A DNA stretch of 64,000 nt from contig JAVHLM010000004.1 in NCBI GenBank assembly GCA_031082125.1, forward strand, positions 133,294 to 197,293. The letters run 5' to 3'. The notes below the pieces were generated by a model. That model ran no database searches. It was not told the origin of the DNA and saw only the letters and a program-made list of their open reading frames with translations. This DNA is from Candidatus Eremiobacterota bacterium (GTDB taxonomy: Bacteria; Vulcanimicrobiota; CADAWZ01; Ess09-12). Shown here piece after piece: positions 35,004 to 45,100 of the stretch; the first letter of the stretch is position 1; every line of letters starts with the position of its first letter. A program made the position numbers and the translations under genes.

Positions 35004-35893
35004 TGCGCAAGGGCCTCGCGGTTGACAAGTATCCTGACCTGCGAGCGTTCCTCGTTTGAAAAGTCTGATTTTATGAGGTTGATCACGGCATCGGCATCGG
35101 CCTTGTTGCAGTTGCTGAGGTTAAGGAGCACGCCTTCCCCTTCACCGAGATCATGACGGAGCTTGACGAGAATATGAGGAGCGTCAAAAGACCATCTCGC
35201 GCCTTGAGGCGGGGAGAGGGGGCTTTTTACGTCCCATGGGGCCCCTTTTCCATCAATAAATTCCGCGGCGCCAGTCGCTTCCCTCGTGACCGTGGGCGGC
35301 ACCACGCCGCATGCTTCGGCATAGGCGCCGACGGCGGCCTCTTCTATCGATCCGGGCGTGATCTTTTTTCCCTTGGCGGGGTCGCTTGCAAGCTCCTCAG
35401 CCCTGTCCTTGAGCTGCGGGAGCGCACCGAGTGCTTCACCTGCGCTTGATTTTCCGGTGGGATCCAGCGACCCGTCATCCTTCATGGTGCACCAGCCGCA
35501 TGTCGCTGCAATTGTGCTGTACCTGTCAACGAAAGTGCTGACAGTGCGGCTTTCTCCCGGTGCGGGAGCATCGGCAAAAAGGGCAATTGATTTGCCGCCG
35601 TTCGTCATGACATATGACGCGCCTGTGGTATGGTCCTTGAGAGGCGCCTGGGGAGCGGGTTTTGAAGGCGCCCCGGCAGGCTTATTCCTCTCTCCGTGTT
35701 TCGACTTGTGGTGATGGTCTTTCCCGTGAGACTTTCTTGCCGCTTCGGAGAGGACCGCTTCCTCGCAAGGCTGGGCCTCCTCCTGTCTCGCCTGCTCCCG
35801 GGGGGCCTTTTCCGTCATCCCATGGGAGGGAACATTCAATGGCTCCCTGGTCTTCCAGGAGCTTCCTATGGAAAAATTGTCGCCGCTGATCAT
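35000..35893 (-). CDS. Hypothetical protein with possible nuclease-toxin-like C-terminus
   Basis: 297 residues, with GGGGAGG before ATG. The first 100 residues look disordered (charged, His/Lys-rich HGKDHHHKSKHGE, then Pro/Ala). A middle region holds CGWC. The last 90 residues contain GKGAPWDVKSPLSPP, then GEGVLLNLSNCNKADADAV and SQVRILVN. The DVKxP core followed by a Leu-Asn-Leu strand reminds me of restriction-like/CdiA-type toxin nuclease domains, but this is memory, not a search. Coupling by 4 nt to a pentapeptide gene would fit a toxin/partner pair. There is no signal peptide. It could equally be an unrelated conserved hypothetical. Confidence 0.65.
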   Translation of the reverse strand: MISGDNFSIGSSWKTREPLNVPSHGMTEKAPREQARQEEAQPCEEAVLSEAARKSHGKDHHHKSKHGERNKPAGAPSKPAPQAPLKDHTTGASYVMTNGGKSIALFADAPAPGESRTVSTFVDRYSTIAATCGWCTMKDDGSLDPTGKSSAGEALGALPQLKDRAEELASDPAKGKKITPGSIEEAAVGAYAEACGVVPPTVTREATGAAEFIDGKGAPWDVKSPLSPPQGARWSFDAPHILVKLRHDLGEGEGVLLNLSNCNKADADAVINLIKSDFSNEERSQVRILVNREALAQ

Positions 35894-35915
35894 TAAAGCC
35901 TCCCCTGGGGCATTT

Positions 35916-36989
35916 TCAGAGCCCCGAGCTCTCCAGAGAACTGCTCACTGCAGGGTCCTGGGCCGTGACGGTGTAATTCTTCGTGGGATATGATTTCATC
36001 TGGGCCTTGATAATCTTCTTCGAGTCCTTGTCAACATAGAAATTGACGCCGCCCACGTAATTGCCGTAGCAGCCTGCCTCCACTATGTAGGTCCTGTGAG
36101 GCATGGGGCCCGTGCGCAGCGATGTCTTGTGAAGCTCATGATCATGGCCGAGGACCATCAGGTCGATGTCGGGAAGGCGCCTGGCCAAGTCCTTGAACTC
36201 CTTGATATCGGTATATCCCTTGTGCATGAGGGCCACCACGATGTCGGCGCCCTCTTTCTTCGCCTGCGCAACCTCGCTTTGAAGGGTCTCGTATTCCGGG
36301 AACACTATGAGATCATCACCTGTATCGGGGTGATCAGGTGTCGCCATCTTCGTGGTGGTGACGCCGATGAAGGCGACCTTCAGGCCGTCCAGCTCCTTCA
36401 TCACCCTTGTTTTTGTGCCGGCCAGGTGCTTGCCGGTCTCCGTGTCATGGACATTTGCGCAGAGCACGTCGGTTTTCACCTGGGTAAAGAAATCTTTGAC
36501 CGCCTCGTCCTTGCCCCACTGGAAGTCGTGGTTGCCCGGCACGATGGCGAAATAACCCGCCTCGTTGATATAATTCTTCACCGAGTCGAAATGGTCGCCT
36601 TCCGTAGGCTTGGCGCTGTAAGCAATGTCGCCGGAGTCAACAAGGATGGAGCTGGGATTGTCCTGTCTCAGGTCTTCTATGAGGGCTTTCAATGCGGGGA
36701 GCTTCTCTTCCATCCCGTGGATGTCGTTGGTATGGAGGATCGTGATTTTCAGGGCATTTTCAAGATCTCCCGTGTCCTGCCCGGCCTTTTCTTCCTCCTG
36801 GAGCTCTTCTTTGCTCCTTGCCGCTTCTTCGGCGCTGGGGGCTGTGTTGTCATTCGCTGCCTTCTTCTCGTAGCTGTCGGTGGGGCCTGTTTCGTCAACA
36901 GGCTTCTCAGCCCTTATGGGGGGCTTCTTCTTGCCGGCCGCCATATCGACGGGGATGAACGATGAAGGAAAATCTACGCCACCGAACAT
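35916..36989 (-). CDS. UshA/5'-nucleotidase-type metallophosphoesterase, no signal peptide
   Basis: 357 residues, with GGAGGAG before ATG. The first 85 residues are charged and probably disordered. All calcineurin-like metal motifs of the 5'-nucleotidase group follow: HTNDIHG, LVDSGDIAYS, VPGNHDFQWG, LMHKGY and LGHDHELHKT. Periplasmic UshA-type enzymes normally have a Sec signal and a C-terminal nucleotidase domain of about 200 residues; both are missing. The substrate is probably a nucleotide or another phosphoester. It is 22 bp upstream of the putative toxin-like gene in the same operon. Confidence 0.85.
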   Translation of the reverse strand: MFGGVDFPSSFIPVDMAAGKKKPPIRAEKPVDETGPTDSYEKKAANDNTAPSAEEAARSKEELQEEEKAGQDTGDLENALKITILHTNDIHGMEEKLPALKALIEDLRQDNPSSILVDSGDIAYSAKPTEGDHFDSVKNYINEAGYFAIVPGNHDFQWGKDEAVKDFFTQVKTDVLCANVHDTETGKHLAGTKTRVMKELDGLKVAFIGVTTTKMATPDHPDTGDDLIVFPEYETLQSEVAQAKKEGADIVVALMHKGYTDIKEFKDLARRLPDIDLMVLGHDHELHKTSLRTGPMPHRTYIVEAGCYGNYVGGVNFYVDKDSKKIIKAQMKSYPTKNYTVTAQDPAVSSSLESSGL

Positions 36990-37013
36990 GAAAGCATACT
37001 CCTCCGCACTTAT

Positions 37014-37019
37014 ATTATA
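37014..37019 (-). promoter_or_regulatory. -10 box upstream of the UshA-like operon
   Basis: TATAAT on the minus strand, 24 nt before the ATG; a transcript would start near 37007, leaving GGAGGAG in the leader. No good -35 hexamer stands at 16-18 bp. The preceding terminator supports an independent transcription unit. Confidence 0.5.
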
Positions 37020-37112
37020 CCTGAAAGGAGGTGGCGATGACTATTAACAATGTGTTAACAAAAAGTCACTTTTTCAAGGGTCTTCTCTTCGATGATATCA
37101 GCGAGAGACAGG

Positions 37113-37147
37113 AAAAAAGGACCTCCTGCCGGTGCAATGGTCCTTTT
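37113..37147 (-). terminator. Intrinsic terminator after the EEP gene
   Basis: On the minus strand a 9-bp stem AAAAGGACC/GGTCCTTTT with a 15-nt loop runs into TTTTTT. It sits 22 bp after the stop of the endonuclease/exonuclease/phosphatase gene. Confidence 0.8.
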
Positions 37148-37169
37148 CTTTACCCGCGGAATTGTGCCT

Positions 37170-38030
37170 CTAGGCTTTCTTTTCCCCTCCCAGGTCATCC
37201 ATGTCAATGGTGAGCGATATGGGGAGATGATCGGAGCCATTTTCGGCGCTCGTGGAATGATATACCCTCGCGGAGCCCTGCACCAGCCCCTGGGACATCT
37301 CGGGTGAAAGCATGATGTAATCGAAGCGCTTCCCGGCGGCCGGGTGGGAAATCTCGGGGGAATCCCCGAAAGAATCTATGAGGGGCGCCGTGGTGTTATG
37401 GGTCAATGTCTGTATCGCCGGGGAAGTGGGCGTTTCGTTCATGTCTCCCGCCACGATATAGAGCTTGCTGGGCATGCGCTTCATGGAGCCGGCGATAAGA
37501 TCGATGACTTTCTCGGCCTCTCCCACACGCTTGTCTTCGCATAGCTGCATCTTGTCGGGGTCTTTTGCCTTGCGGCTCTTGAAATAGGGATCGGCCTTGA
37601 AATGCACGTCGATGATCCTGAGCGCGTAGGGCCCCACCTGGATCTCCGTCTCGGGGGCGTCACGCAGAAACGTCATCTTCTCATCACTGCCATGAATCGG
37701 GAACTCTTCATCGGTATGAGATTGTGTCTCTGTGATGGGGAACTTGCTCATAATGCCAAGGTGGTGCTTGGAGGGATCATTTGTCTTGAAGAAATGGGTA
37801 TAGGGGTACTTTCCCTTCAGGTCCGACTTTGAAAAATCGACATAATCCGCTTCGTTGGGCGCTTCCTGGTTGATTACTATATCTGCGTCGAGCTCCTCTA
37901 TGGTTTTTGCCATATTCTCCCGCTTCTTGGCCCCTTCAGCGGCCGGGGCATCCTGGCCCAGCGCCTCCAGGTTATAGGAGACAATACGCAACTGGCTCGG
38001 GACATTCGGTGATATTTCTGACATAGCCAT
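37170..38030 (-). CDS. Endonuclease/exonuclease/phosphatase (EEP) family protein
   Basis: About 286 residues. The EEP (DNase I/sphingomyelinase/synaptojanin-like) motifs are in order: RIVSYNLEAL (Asn), INQEAPNE (metal Glu), IIDVHFKADPYF, AGDMNETPTSP (Asp/Asn), RFDYIMLS and GSDHLPI (catalytic Asp-His). The nearly complete active site argues for an active hydrolase; the substrate could be DNA, a phosphoinositide or a nucleotide. No signal peptide is visible. Three in-frame starts lie within 12 nt (GTG 38036, ATG 38030, ATG 38024); I chose the middle one without strong evidence. Confidence 0.85.
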   Translation of the reverse strand: MAMSEISPNVPSQLRIVSYNLEALGQDAPAAEGAKKRENMAKTIEELDADIVINQEAPNEADYVDFSKSDLKGKYPYTHFFKTNDPSKHHLGIMSKFPITETQSHTDEEFPIHGSDEKMTFLRDAPETEIQVGPYALRIIDVHFKADPYFKSRKAKDPDKMQLCEDKRVGEAEKVIDLIAGSMKRMPSKLYIVAGDMNETPTSPAIQTLTHNTTAPLIDSFGDSPEISHPAAGKRFDYIMLSPEMSQGLVQGSARVYHSTSAENGSDHLPISLTIDMDDLGGEKKA

Positions 38031-38043
38031 TCCCACTTTCTTT

Positions 38044-38067
38044 CAGATAATATATTACCTGATTATA
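38044..38067 (-). promoter_or_regulatory. -10 box and overlapping palindrome before the EEP gene
   Basis: TATAAT on the minus strand (38067-38062) directly abuts an 18-bp palindrome CAGATAATATATTACCTG (38044-38061, one mismatch per arm pair), which would cover the transcription start. That is a plausible operator for a dimeric repressor. No convincing -35 is seen. Confidence 0.4.
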
Positions 38068-38183
38068 TTGTAGCATAAAAGGTCATTTCGATTGTTATGA
38101 AAATGTTAACATCCGGACAGGCCGGCAGTGATGGCCGGGATTCACCCGGAGTCGCCTGGTATGCCCTGGAGGGGAGCTTAAGA

Positions 38184-38588
38184 TCACGGGGGGAAAATTT
38201 CCTTGAGCACATGGGGGACGGCATCAAAATGCCTGTCAGTGGTGAGGATCTTCAAGCCGTGCTGCATGGCCTGCGCGGCTATCCAGAGATCGTGGGTGGG
38301 GATGGGCTTCCCTGCTGAATAGAGAAATGAGTGAAGGACTGCATAGCGCTCGGAGGTCTCCTCATCAAGGGGAATGATCCTGACCCTGGGTGAGAGTAGG
38401 AACTCAGCAAGTCTCTCCCTGTTCTCTTTCATTTTTCTGCCTTTCATGAAGCCCGCAAGGAGCTCCCCTACGACAATGGGACTGACATTGATTTCCTGAG
38501 CATGCTGGAGTGCCGTTTTTATGGCTTTACTGCCTCTTAAGAAGGCGGAATAGGCCGGGGTGTCAATCAATACGCGGCTTACTTCCAT
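38184..38588 (-). CDS. vapC: PIN-domain toxin (VapC type)
   Basis: 134 residues. The PIN acidic residues are visible: Asp9 (VLIDTPAYSAF), Glu42 (VVGELLAGF), Asp100 (THDLWIAAQA) and Asp118 (LTTDRHF). VapC toxins are Mg-dependent RNases, often cutting tRNA or rRNA. It overlaps the antitoxin gene by 10 bp in the usual antitoxin-first order. Confidence 0.92.
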   Translation of the reverse strand: MEVSRVLIDTPAYSAFLRGSKAIKTALQHAQEINVSPIVVGELLAGFMKGRKMKENRERLAEFLLSPRVRIIPLDEETSERYAVLHSFLYSAGKPIPTHDLWIAAQAMQHGLKILTTDRHFDAVPHVLKEIFPP

Positions 38589-38836
38589 AGGCTCTCGTCA
38601 ATTTTTCTCTGGATGCCGAGATGCTTTTCAAAGGATGCTGCCTCCTCTTCATCCCAGATGCCGCAGAGATGGTCAAGATCGTGATGGACCGGCTTTTTCT
38701 TCCCTCGACCCTCGCCGGCTGCCTTTTTCAGCAGCGAGATTATGGCCTTGTTGTAGCTCAGGCCCTCCTTCTCGGCCACCTCGAGGATCTTCTTTTCTAT
38801 ATCAGGGGGAAGGCTTCTCAGGGTGAGCTGCTTCAT
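38579..38836 (-). CDS. vapB: VapB-type antitoxin
   Basis: 85 residues, with AAGGAG before ATG. The N-terminus (QLTLRSLPPDIEKKILEVAEKEGLSYNKAIISLLKKA) has the ribbon-helix-helix pattern of CopG/Arc-type DNA-binding domains; the C-terminus (GIWDEEEAASFEKHLG) is the likely toxin-binding tail. It should repress its own promoter, together with the toxin. Confidence 0.87.
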   Translation of the reverse strand: MKQLTLRSLPPDIEKKILEVAEKEGLSYNKAIISLLKKAAGEGRGKKKPVHHDLDHLCGIWDEEEAASFEKHLGIQRKIDESLWK

Positions 38837-38877
38837 GCACGGGCTCCTTGATTCTCTTTATGACTCACTCTGCCTCA

Positions 38878-38906
38878 ATTATAGCAGCATACCGTCTCCC
38901 TGTCAA
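38878..38906 (-). promoter_or_regulatory. Full-consensus sigma70 promoter of vapBC
   Basis: On the minus strand TTGACA (38906-38901), an exact 17-bp spacer and TATAAT (38883-38878): both hexamers match consensus at all positions. The transcript should start near 38871, 35 nt before the vapB ATG. Such a strong promoter is typical of a toxin-antitoxin unit kept down by autoregulation. Confidence 0.85.
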
Positions 38907-38916
38907 TATGAGGCCT

Positions 38917-39059
38917 TATTCCCGGGATCAATATTTTCAGGGCAAGCACCACAGTCATTTCACTTCCACTTGCCCCATTGTGACGGTACAAATGCATTTT
39001 GTGAGAAGAAGGACCAAAAGGGGAAATGACGGCCTGAAAAGAACATGATCCCGGGAATA
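38917..39059. mobile_element. 143-bp MITE-like imperfect inverted repeat
   Basis: The ends are perfect inverted repeats: TATTCCCGGGATCA (38917-38930) and TGATCCCGGGAATA (39046-39059). Inside, TTTTCAGG/CCTGAAAA (38934-38941 and 39033-39040) and GTCATTTC/GAAATGAC (38954-38961 and 39023-39030) pair in the same nested order around a centre at ATGCAT (38992-38997). The outermost TA on each side could be a TA target duplication, as for IS630/Tc1-mariner-type MITEs. No ORF is visible. An alternative is a structured leader RNA of the large gene downstream. With vapB's promoter it fills most of the 310-bp gap between vapB and that gene. Confidence 0.55.
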
Positions 39060-39146
39060 TATAGACCACAGATTATAACTATCTGCAAAGAGAAATACCA
39101 GGCTCAAAATTATTGAGATTCTGCCTTATTAACAAGGAGGTTCCCT

Positions 39147-42100
39147 ATGCATCAATTCAAGCTGAAGATTAAATACGGCTTGCCGTCTGGCATGAAGATA
39201 GTTATCTCTCTCATCTTTTTTATGGCACTATGTCTCTTTGGATCACAGGCTGTAAACAAAGAGGCCCGTGGGAAAGAAGGCAAAGGGAGCGATACTATCT
39301 GCATAGGTGTACTTCCTAAACTCAGGCAGACAGAAAAGGACCAGACATTAAAGGCCCTCATGGGACAGCTTTCAGAGATAAACTACATGGTTGAGGTTCA
39401 TACCGTCGATGATTTCTTTGAAAAACTGCATAAAATCGGCTCAGGAGAAAAGAAAATCGGGAATCTGATTCTTCTAGGCCACGGCTCACAGGAGACGCCG
39501 TTTATTACTCTATCTGAAGAGCCTGTGCAAGTTCAGCTCAACCCTGATGATATTGACATAGATAATGATATGAGATATCTCAGATCCGCCATTGAATCAA
39601 GAATCAGTAACAGATTGAAATACTATACGCTCAAATATAAAAAGGAGCTCAGTGAAGAGGAGAAATCTGATCTGGAATTGGCCGAAAAAAGGCTCGAAAG
39701 CTACGATGACAATATAAGGCCTGATTTAATCCGCCGTATAGACAACCTGGATCGATTTGAGAAGGTAAGAACCATTATGGCTCCTGATGCCAGAATCTTG
39801 TTACTGGTATGCTCCGCGGCAGCAACTGCAGAGCACAGAAAGTTTGTCAATAATCTCGGGAAGGTCTTGCTGGGGCAAAAAGGCGGCGCGATTGTCGCTT
39901 CCAAGCAGGACATAACTGTTCCGCAGGCCGCCGGGGAGGGTGATTCTGTTGCATCCGCCCTGTGGGGGGAAGTGAAATGGATTGCAACTATCCTCAAATC
40001 AGGGCAATGGGTGAATCCTGGAGATTTTGCCCCCCTCGGCAGCGGGGTGGATCCCAAGAAGGCATCCTTCTTCAACTATGGAAACTGGACAACCATGAGA
40101 ATCAGCTCCGATGAAGATACAACACCTTACTATAATCCTCTGCTTGTCGAGGCAGAGCCATCGTCAGCTGAAGTTTTCCAGGGGCAAAAAGCAAAGCTCT
40201 CTGTGAAAGTGAAAAAAGCCTTTGACAGCGGAAAATTGACTTACTACTGGAATTTCAGCAATAAAGGAAGCTCAGAAGCCTCATATGTTTTTGATGCGGG
40301 CCCTTATGATGAAAAGCTCGTCAACGTGAGGGTGGAGATTCAGGATGAAAAGGGTCGCAAAGGCTATGACAATGTATTCATATTTGTAAAAAAACAGGAA
40401 TATACTGTTGATATATCACTCTCCAACGCCAAGCCTGCAAAGGACGAGGTTATCAATGCAAAGGCACTCTGCGTGAGAGGCACCCTTCCCAAGGAGAGTC
40501 TCTGGCGCTGGGTGGCTTCAGGCGGCGCTCAGATCATGCCTCGGGGCGACGGGACTAAGAACAATGAAGCCAAGGTCAAGGTCACGGGACAGGGGAAGGT
40601 TACTGCTGTCCTCTACTACCTGGGCGATTTCGGTAAAGAGCACGTGCTTGCCTGCGTGGAAAAAGGAATCATGGCAGGCAAGGAAAGCACTCCGGAGCCG
40701 AGTCCATCGCCTTCTCCCACTCCTTCCCCCACAGGCATTCCTTCCCAGGAGCCCGGGAGCAGCGCCCAGCAAAGATACCAGGAGCACTTCGCCCCCGAGG
40801 CGAAAAAGCTCCACAACTGGCTTATCGATGCATTGAAATACCTTGATGCCCTGAAAGAGCTTGATACCAGGGTGTTTTCAGGGTTTCCCTCGCGGTGCAG
40901 GCCCGATGCCGATGAGGATCGTCACAGCGCGCGCGGGAAAGGCGGGGGAAAGGTTATGACAAAGGAAGAGCTTCTTGCCCTTTATAAGAAGAAGTGCATC
41001 GCCTGGGCATCAACCCGCCATAAAGACGAACAGAAGAAGATGAACGCCGCGAAAGCGGCCATCAATGGATCGGGGCTCCTGGATTTTTCCTCCTCCTGTG
41101 AAGCTTCCGGGGATTATAAGGGATACGTGAACAAGGTGGAAGCGCTGAAGAAAAAGCTCCCTTACCCGGTCCCCGATCCCGTTCCCCCGTCTGTCTCCCT
41201 TACGGATAACTATTATCACAGCTGCGGTTTCTTCGAGGACAAGCCAGGTGCGGCCCCCGTGGCCATCACTCCGTCGGAGAAGCCTTCTCCCACTGAAGAG
41301 AGCGAGCCCCTCTCCGTTGAGCTTGAGGCGTCAAAGGCAAAGCTTGCCCCCGGTGAGGAATCGAAGGTCACGGCAAGAGTCAAGGGGGGAAAGGGGCCTT
41401 ACTCATACGCCTGGAATGACGGCTCCCCGGGGAGCACATCAAGCCATCTTTTCTCTTCTGCCAAGCCGGGTGAATATACAGTGAAAGCTTCGGTGACTGA
41501 CAGCAAGGGCAAAAAGGCTTCGAAAGAGCTCTCTCTCATAGTGGGGGATCTCACCGTGACCATTGAGATGACGGGCGGCGCCCGCACGATCACTCTTGGC
41601 GAGACGGCACAATTCAAGGCGGCCCTCACTTCGGGAGGGAAACCCGTCACCGGGAGCTTTGTGTTCCGATGGCAGTCTGATACCAAGGATTCCTTCGATC
41701 CCGGTGAAGGCGCCGCATCCCAGAGCAAGGTGCGCTTCACCCGCCCCGGGAAGGTGAAGGCATGGGTGGAGGTGTTGGCAAAAAAGGGGAGCGCCCTCAC
41801 TCCTGCGGGCGAATCAGAGCAGCTTGAAGCGGAAGTGGCCGCCCCGGCTCTTTCTCTTGAATTCTCTCCCTCTTCACCCCAGGTGGGAAAAGAGGTTAAA
41901 GCGAAACTCAAGACAGTGCCTCTCTTCAATGAGTGCGAAGCCCGGTGGGAGCTCTCAAGAAATGCGAAGCTCCTCTCGGAATCCAAGGATACCAAGGAAA
42001 TTGTATTCCTGCTCCTGGACAGCACACCGGCCTCATTGACGGCGCGGGTGCGGACCCCTCATTACGGCGATGACCTTGGCGACGCGAGCGGGACCATTCA

Positions 42101-45100
42101 GGCCTCTTCCTACAAGGTTTCTGTCACGGTGCTGGGGCCTTCGGGCCCTCCTCCCAAGGTCTGGAAGGAGGGAAAAGGTCTTGTCGATGCACCCGGCGAG
42201 ATCGCCGTGTTCCAGGATGTGAGGCTCCGCGCCGACATCGAGCCCCTGCCTGAGGGATCTCTCCGCTACCAGTGGAGCCTCAACAGCGGCTCGAGCTTCT
42301 CGGGCAACTCCTCTGCAAAAGAGACGGCGGCCCAGAGAAGCGAGGTGGGAACATGCCAGGCCACGGTGTCAGTGAAAAACGCTGATGGCATGGTGCTCGG
42401 AAGCGGCTCGGGGAGCTTCAGCGTCACCATCTCGCAGGAGGCCCTGAAGAAGGGAAAGGCTGCCGAGGAAGCGGCCGGGCGCTCGAAAAACCTGGCCGGC
42501 CTGATGAAGGAAGCAGCAGGGAAACAGGAAACAAAAGACTACAAGGGAGCGATTGCCGACTATACGAAAGCACTCGATATAAACTCATCTCTCGCTGAGG
42601 CGTGGCACATGAGAGGGGTATGCAAAGGTGAGACCGGCGACAGCAGGGGAGCAGTGGAAGATTACAGCAGGGCCATTGCGCTCACACCGGGCAATGCCGT
42701 CATCTGGTATGACAGAGGTCTCGATAAGAGAAAGATGAACGATCTCGCCGGCGCCATCTCGGACTACAGCGAGGTAATCCGCCTCAGGCCTGATTATACA
42801 AGCGCTTACTATAACAGGGCCATTGCCCTGAGAATGCTTGGCAGGCACCAGGAGGCCATAAAAGATTTCACCAGAGCTGTCGAGCTTGACCCCCGGAAAT
42901 ACACCTCATGGTGCGGAAGAGGTCTTTCAAAGGAAGAGACGGGAGACCTTGAGGGTGCCCTCGCTGACATCAGGAAGGCCCTCGAGATAAAGCCAGACGA
43001 TGCCACGTCCCTGGCAGCCCTCGCGAGGCTTCAGAAGAAGGCCGAGCCCCTCAGCGTGACCCTCTCTCCGAGTGAAGTGAAGGTAAAGACAGGCGAGAAA
43101 ATCACACTTGATGCTCAGGCAAGCGGAGGAAAGCCACCTTACCGGTATGAGTGGTATGCAGGCCCCGCCAGGGATGAGAAAGCCTCAGGCCCCAGGGTCA
43201 CCTGGACTTTTGACAAGCCTCAACAGTTCATTATATCGGTGAAAGTGAAAGACAGCGCCGGAAATGAAGAGAGTACCGCCGGCACTGTGGCCGTGGAAGG
43301 GGCTGCAAAAACCTCGCGGAGTGAGGCAATTAAGTATTATTTACAGGGCGTTACTAAAAATAAGGAGGGGAAGTTCAGCGAAGCCATTGAAAATTTCAAC
43401 AGGGCAATCGAGCTGGAGCCCGATTTTGCCTCAGCTTACGCAGACAGAGCATACAGCAAGAATTCAATCAAAGATTTCAGAGATGCTGCAGAAGACTCGT
43501 GCAAAGCCATCACTTTCAGGAATAACACTGCACTGCCAGATGAATTGAAAGTTTTGAAATATTATCTTGTCTATAATATATTAGGATATTCCTACGATGA
43601 ACTTGGTGATTACAGGAAAGCTATTGACATCTATACAGAGGGGATACGGCTGAAGCCGGACTATCAATCGTTATATCGTAACCGTGGTGTCGTATACTGC
43701 CATCTCGGTGAGCACAAGAAAGCAATAGAAGACTTCAACGAAGCAATAAGGCTGAAGCCTGAGGCCCGTTACTATGCGGCAAGAGGGCGATGCTGGATGC
43801 ACCTTGGCGACAAGGAGAAAGCCCTTGCAGATTCGCAGAAAGCTCTCGAGATTGATCCAGCCGATAATATCGCAAAAGGAGTAATACGTGATATCGGCTC
43901 TCAAAATGTAAAGCCCCTCACGGTAACCCTCTCTCCCCAGGAAGTGAATGCAAAGACCGGTGAGAAAATCACTCTTGAAGCAAGGGCGAACGGAGGAACG
44001 CCTCCCTACACCTATGAATGGTTTGATAACCGCTCAAGGGAGGACATTGTCTCCACTCCCTCCATAAGCTGGACTCCAAGCAGGCCGAGGCAGTTCACTG
44101 AATCGGTCGTGGTGACGGACAGCACCGGGTCACGGGCCAGGGCAGAGTGCGCGGTGAGCGTGCACCATGAAGCGGCACCGGCCCAGGAGCCTGCCGCGCC
44201 TGCCAGTCCGGCAAGCCCTCTCACGGTAACCCTCGATCCCCCGGAACTGAGCGGCCCTCAAGGCCTGAAAGTGAGCCTTGTTGCCCATCCCAGCGGGGGC
44301 GTGCCTCCCTATACCTATGAGTGGTATGAAAACGGGCAGATGGAAACGGAACTCTATCGATCTTCCATACAATGGAACCTTGGGAGTCCGGGAAAGTACA
44401 CCGAATCAGTGATCGTGAGGGACAGCGCCGGGACCACGGCCCAGGCAAACTGCACCGTCACGGTGCAGCAGAAGGCAGCGCCTGCTGCAAGCGCGCAGCC
44501 TCTCACGGTAACCCTCGATCCTCCTGCGCTGAGCGGACCAACGGGCCTGAAAGTGAGCCTCGTGGCGAAACCGAGGGGAGGGGTGCCTCCCTATACCTAT
44601 GAATGGTATTGGAACGGCCAAAAGGAGACGGAGCTCTCTCAATCCTCCATACAATGGACCCTTGGGAATCCGAGACAGTATACCGAATCGGTAATCGTGA
44701 GGGACAGCGCCGGGACCACGGCCCAGGCAAACTGCACCGTATCCGTTGAAGAAAGGCCAGAGCCCACAGTGAAACCCAAAATAGAAGAATTCGGGGTAAA
44801 GCTTGTTCTCAGCGCCGAAGATTCGGCATGTTTATCAAAGGACACCATATATGCAGGCGAAACCATCGAAATAGAAGCCAAGATAATAAAAGGAGGAAGG
44901 CCGCCTTTCCGCTATGAATGGTTCTTTGAAGGAAAAAAGGATGAAAAGCTCAACAACATGGACGCTATCGAAATCAATCTTAAAAAACTGGGCCCTCGCG
45001 AAGTGACAGTCCGTGTTACAGATTCAAAGGATTTCAGCATAGATGTACCAATGAAATTTACCGTGGTGAAAAGAGAAGACACCTCGCCGGGGCCCGCGCC

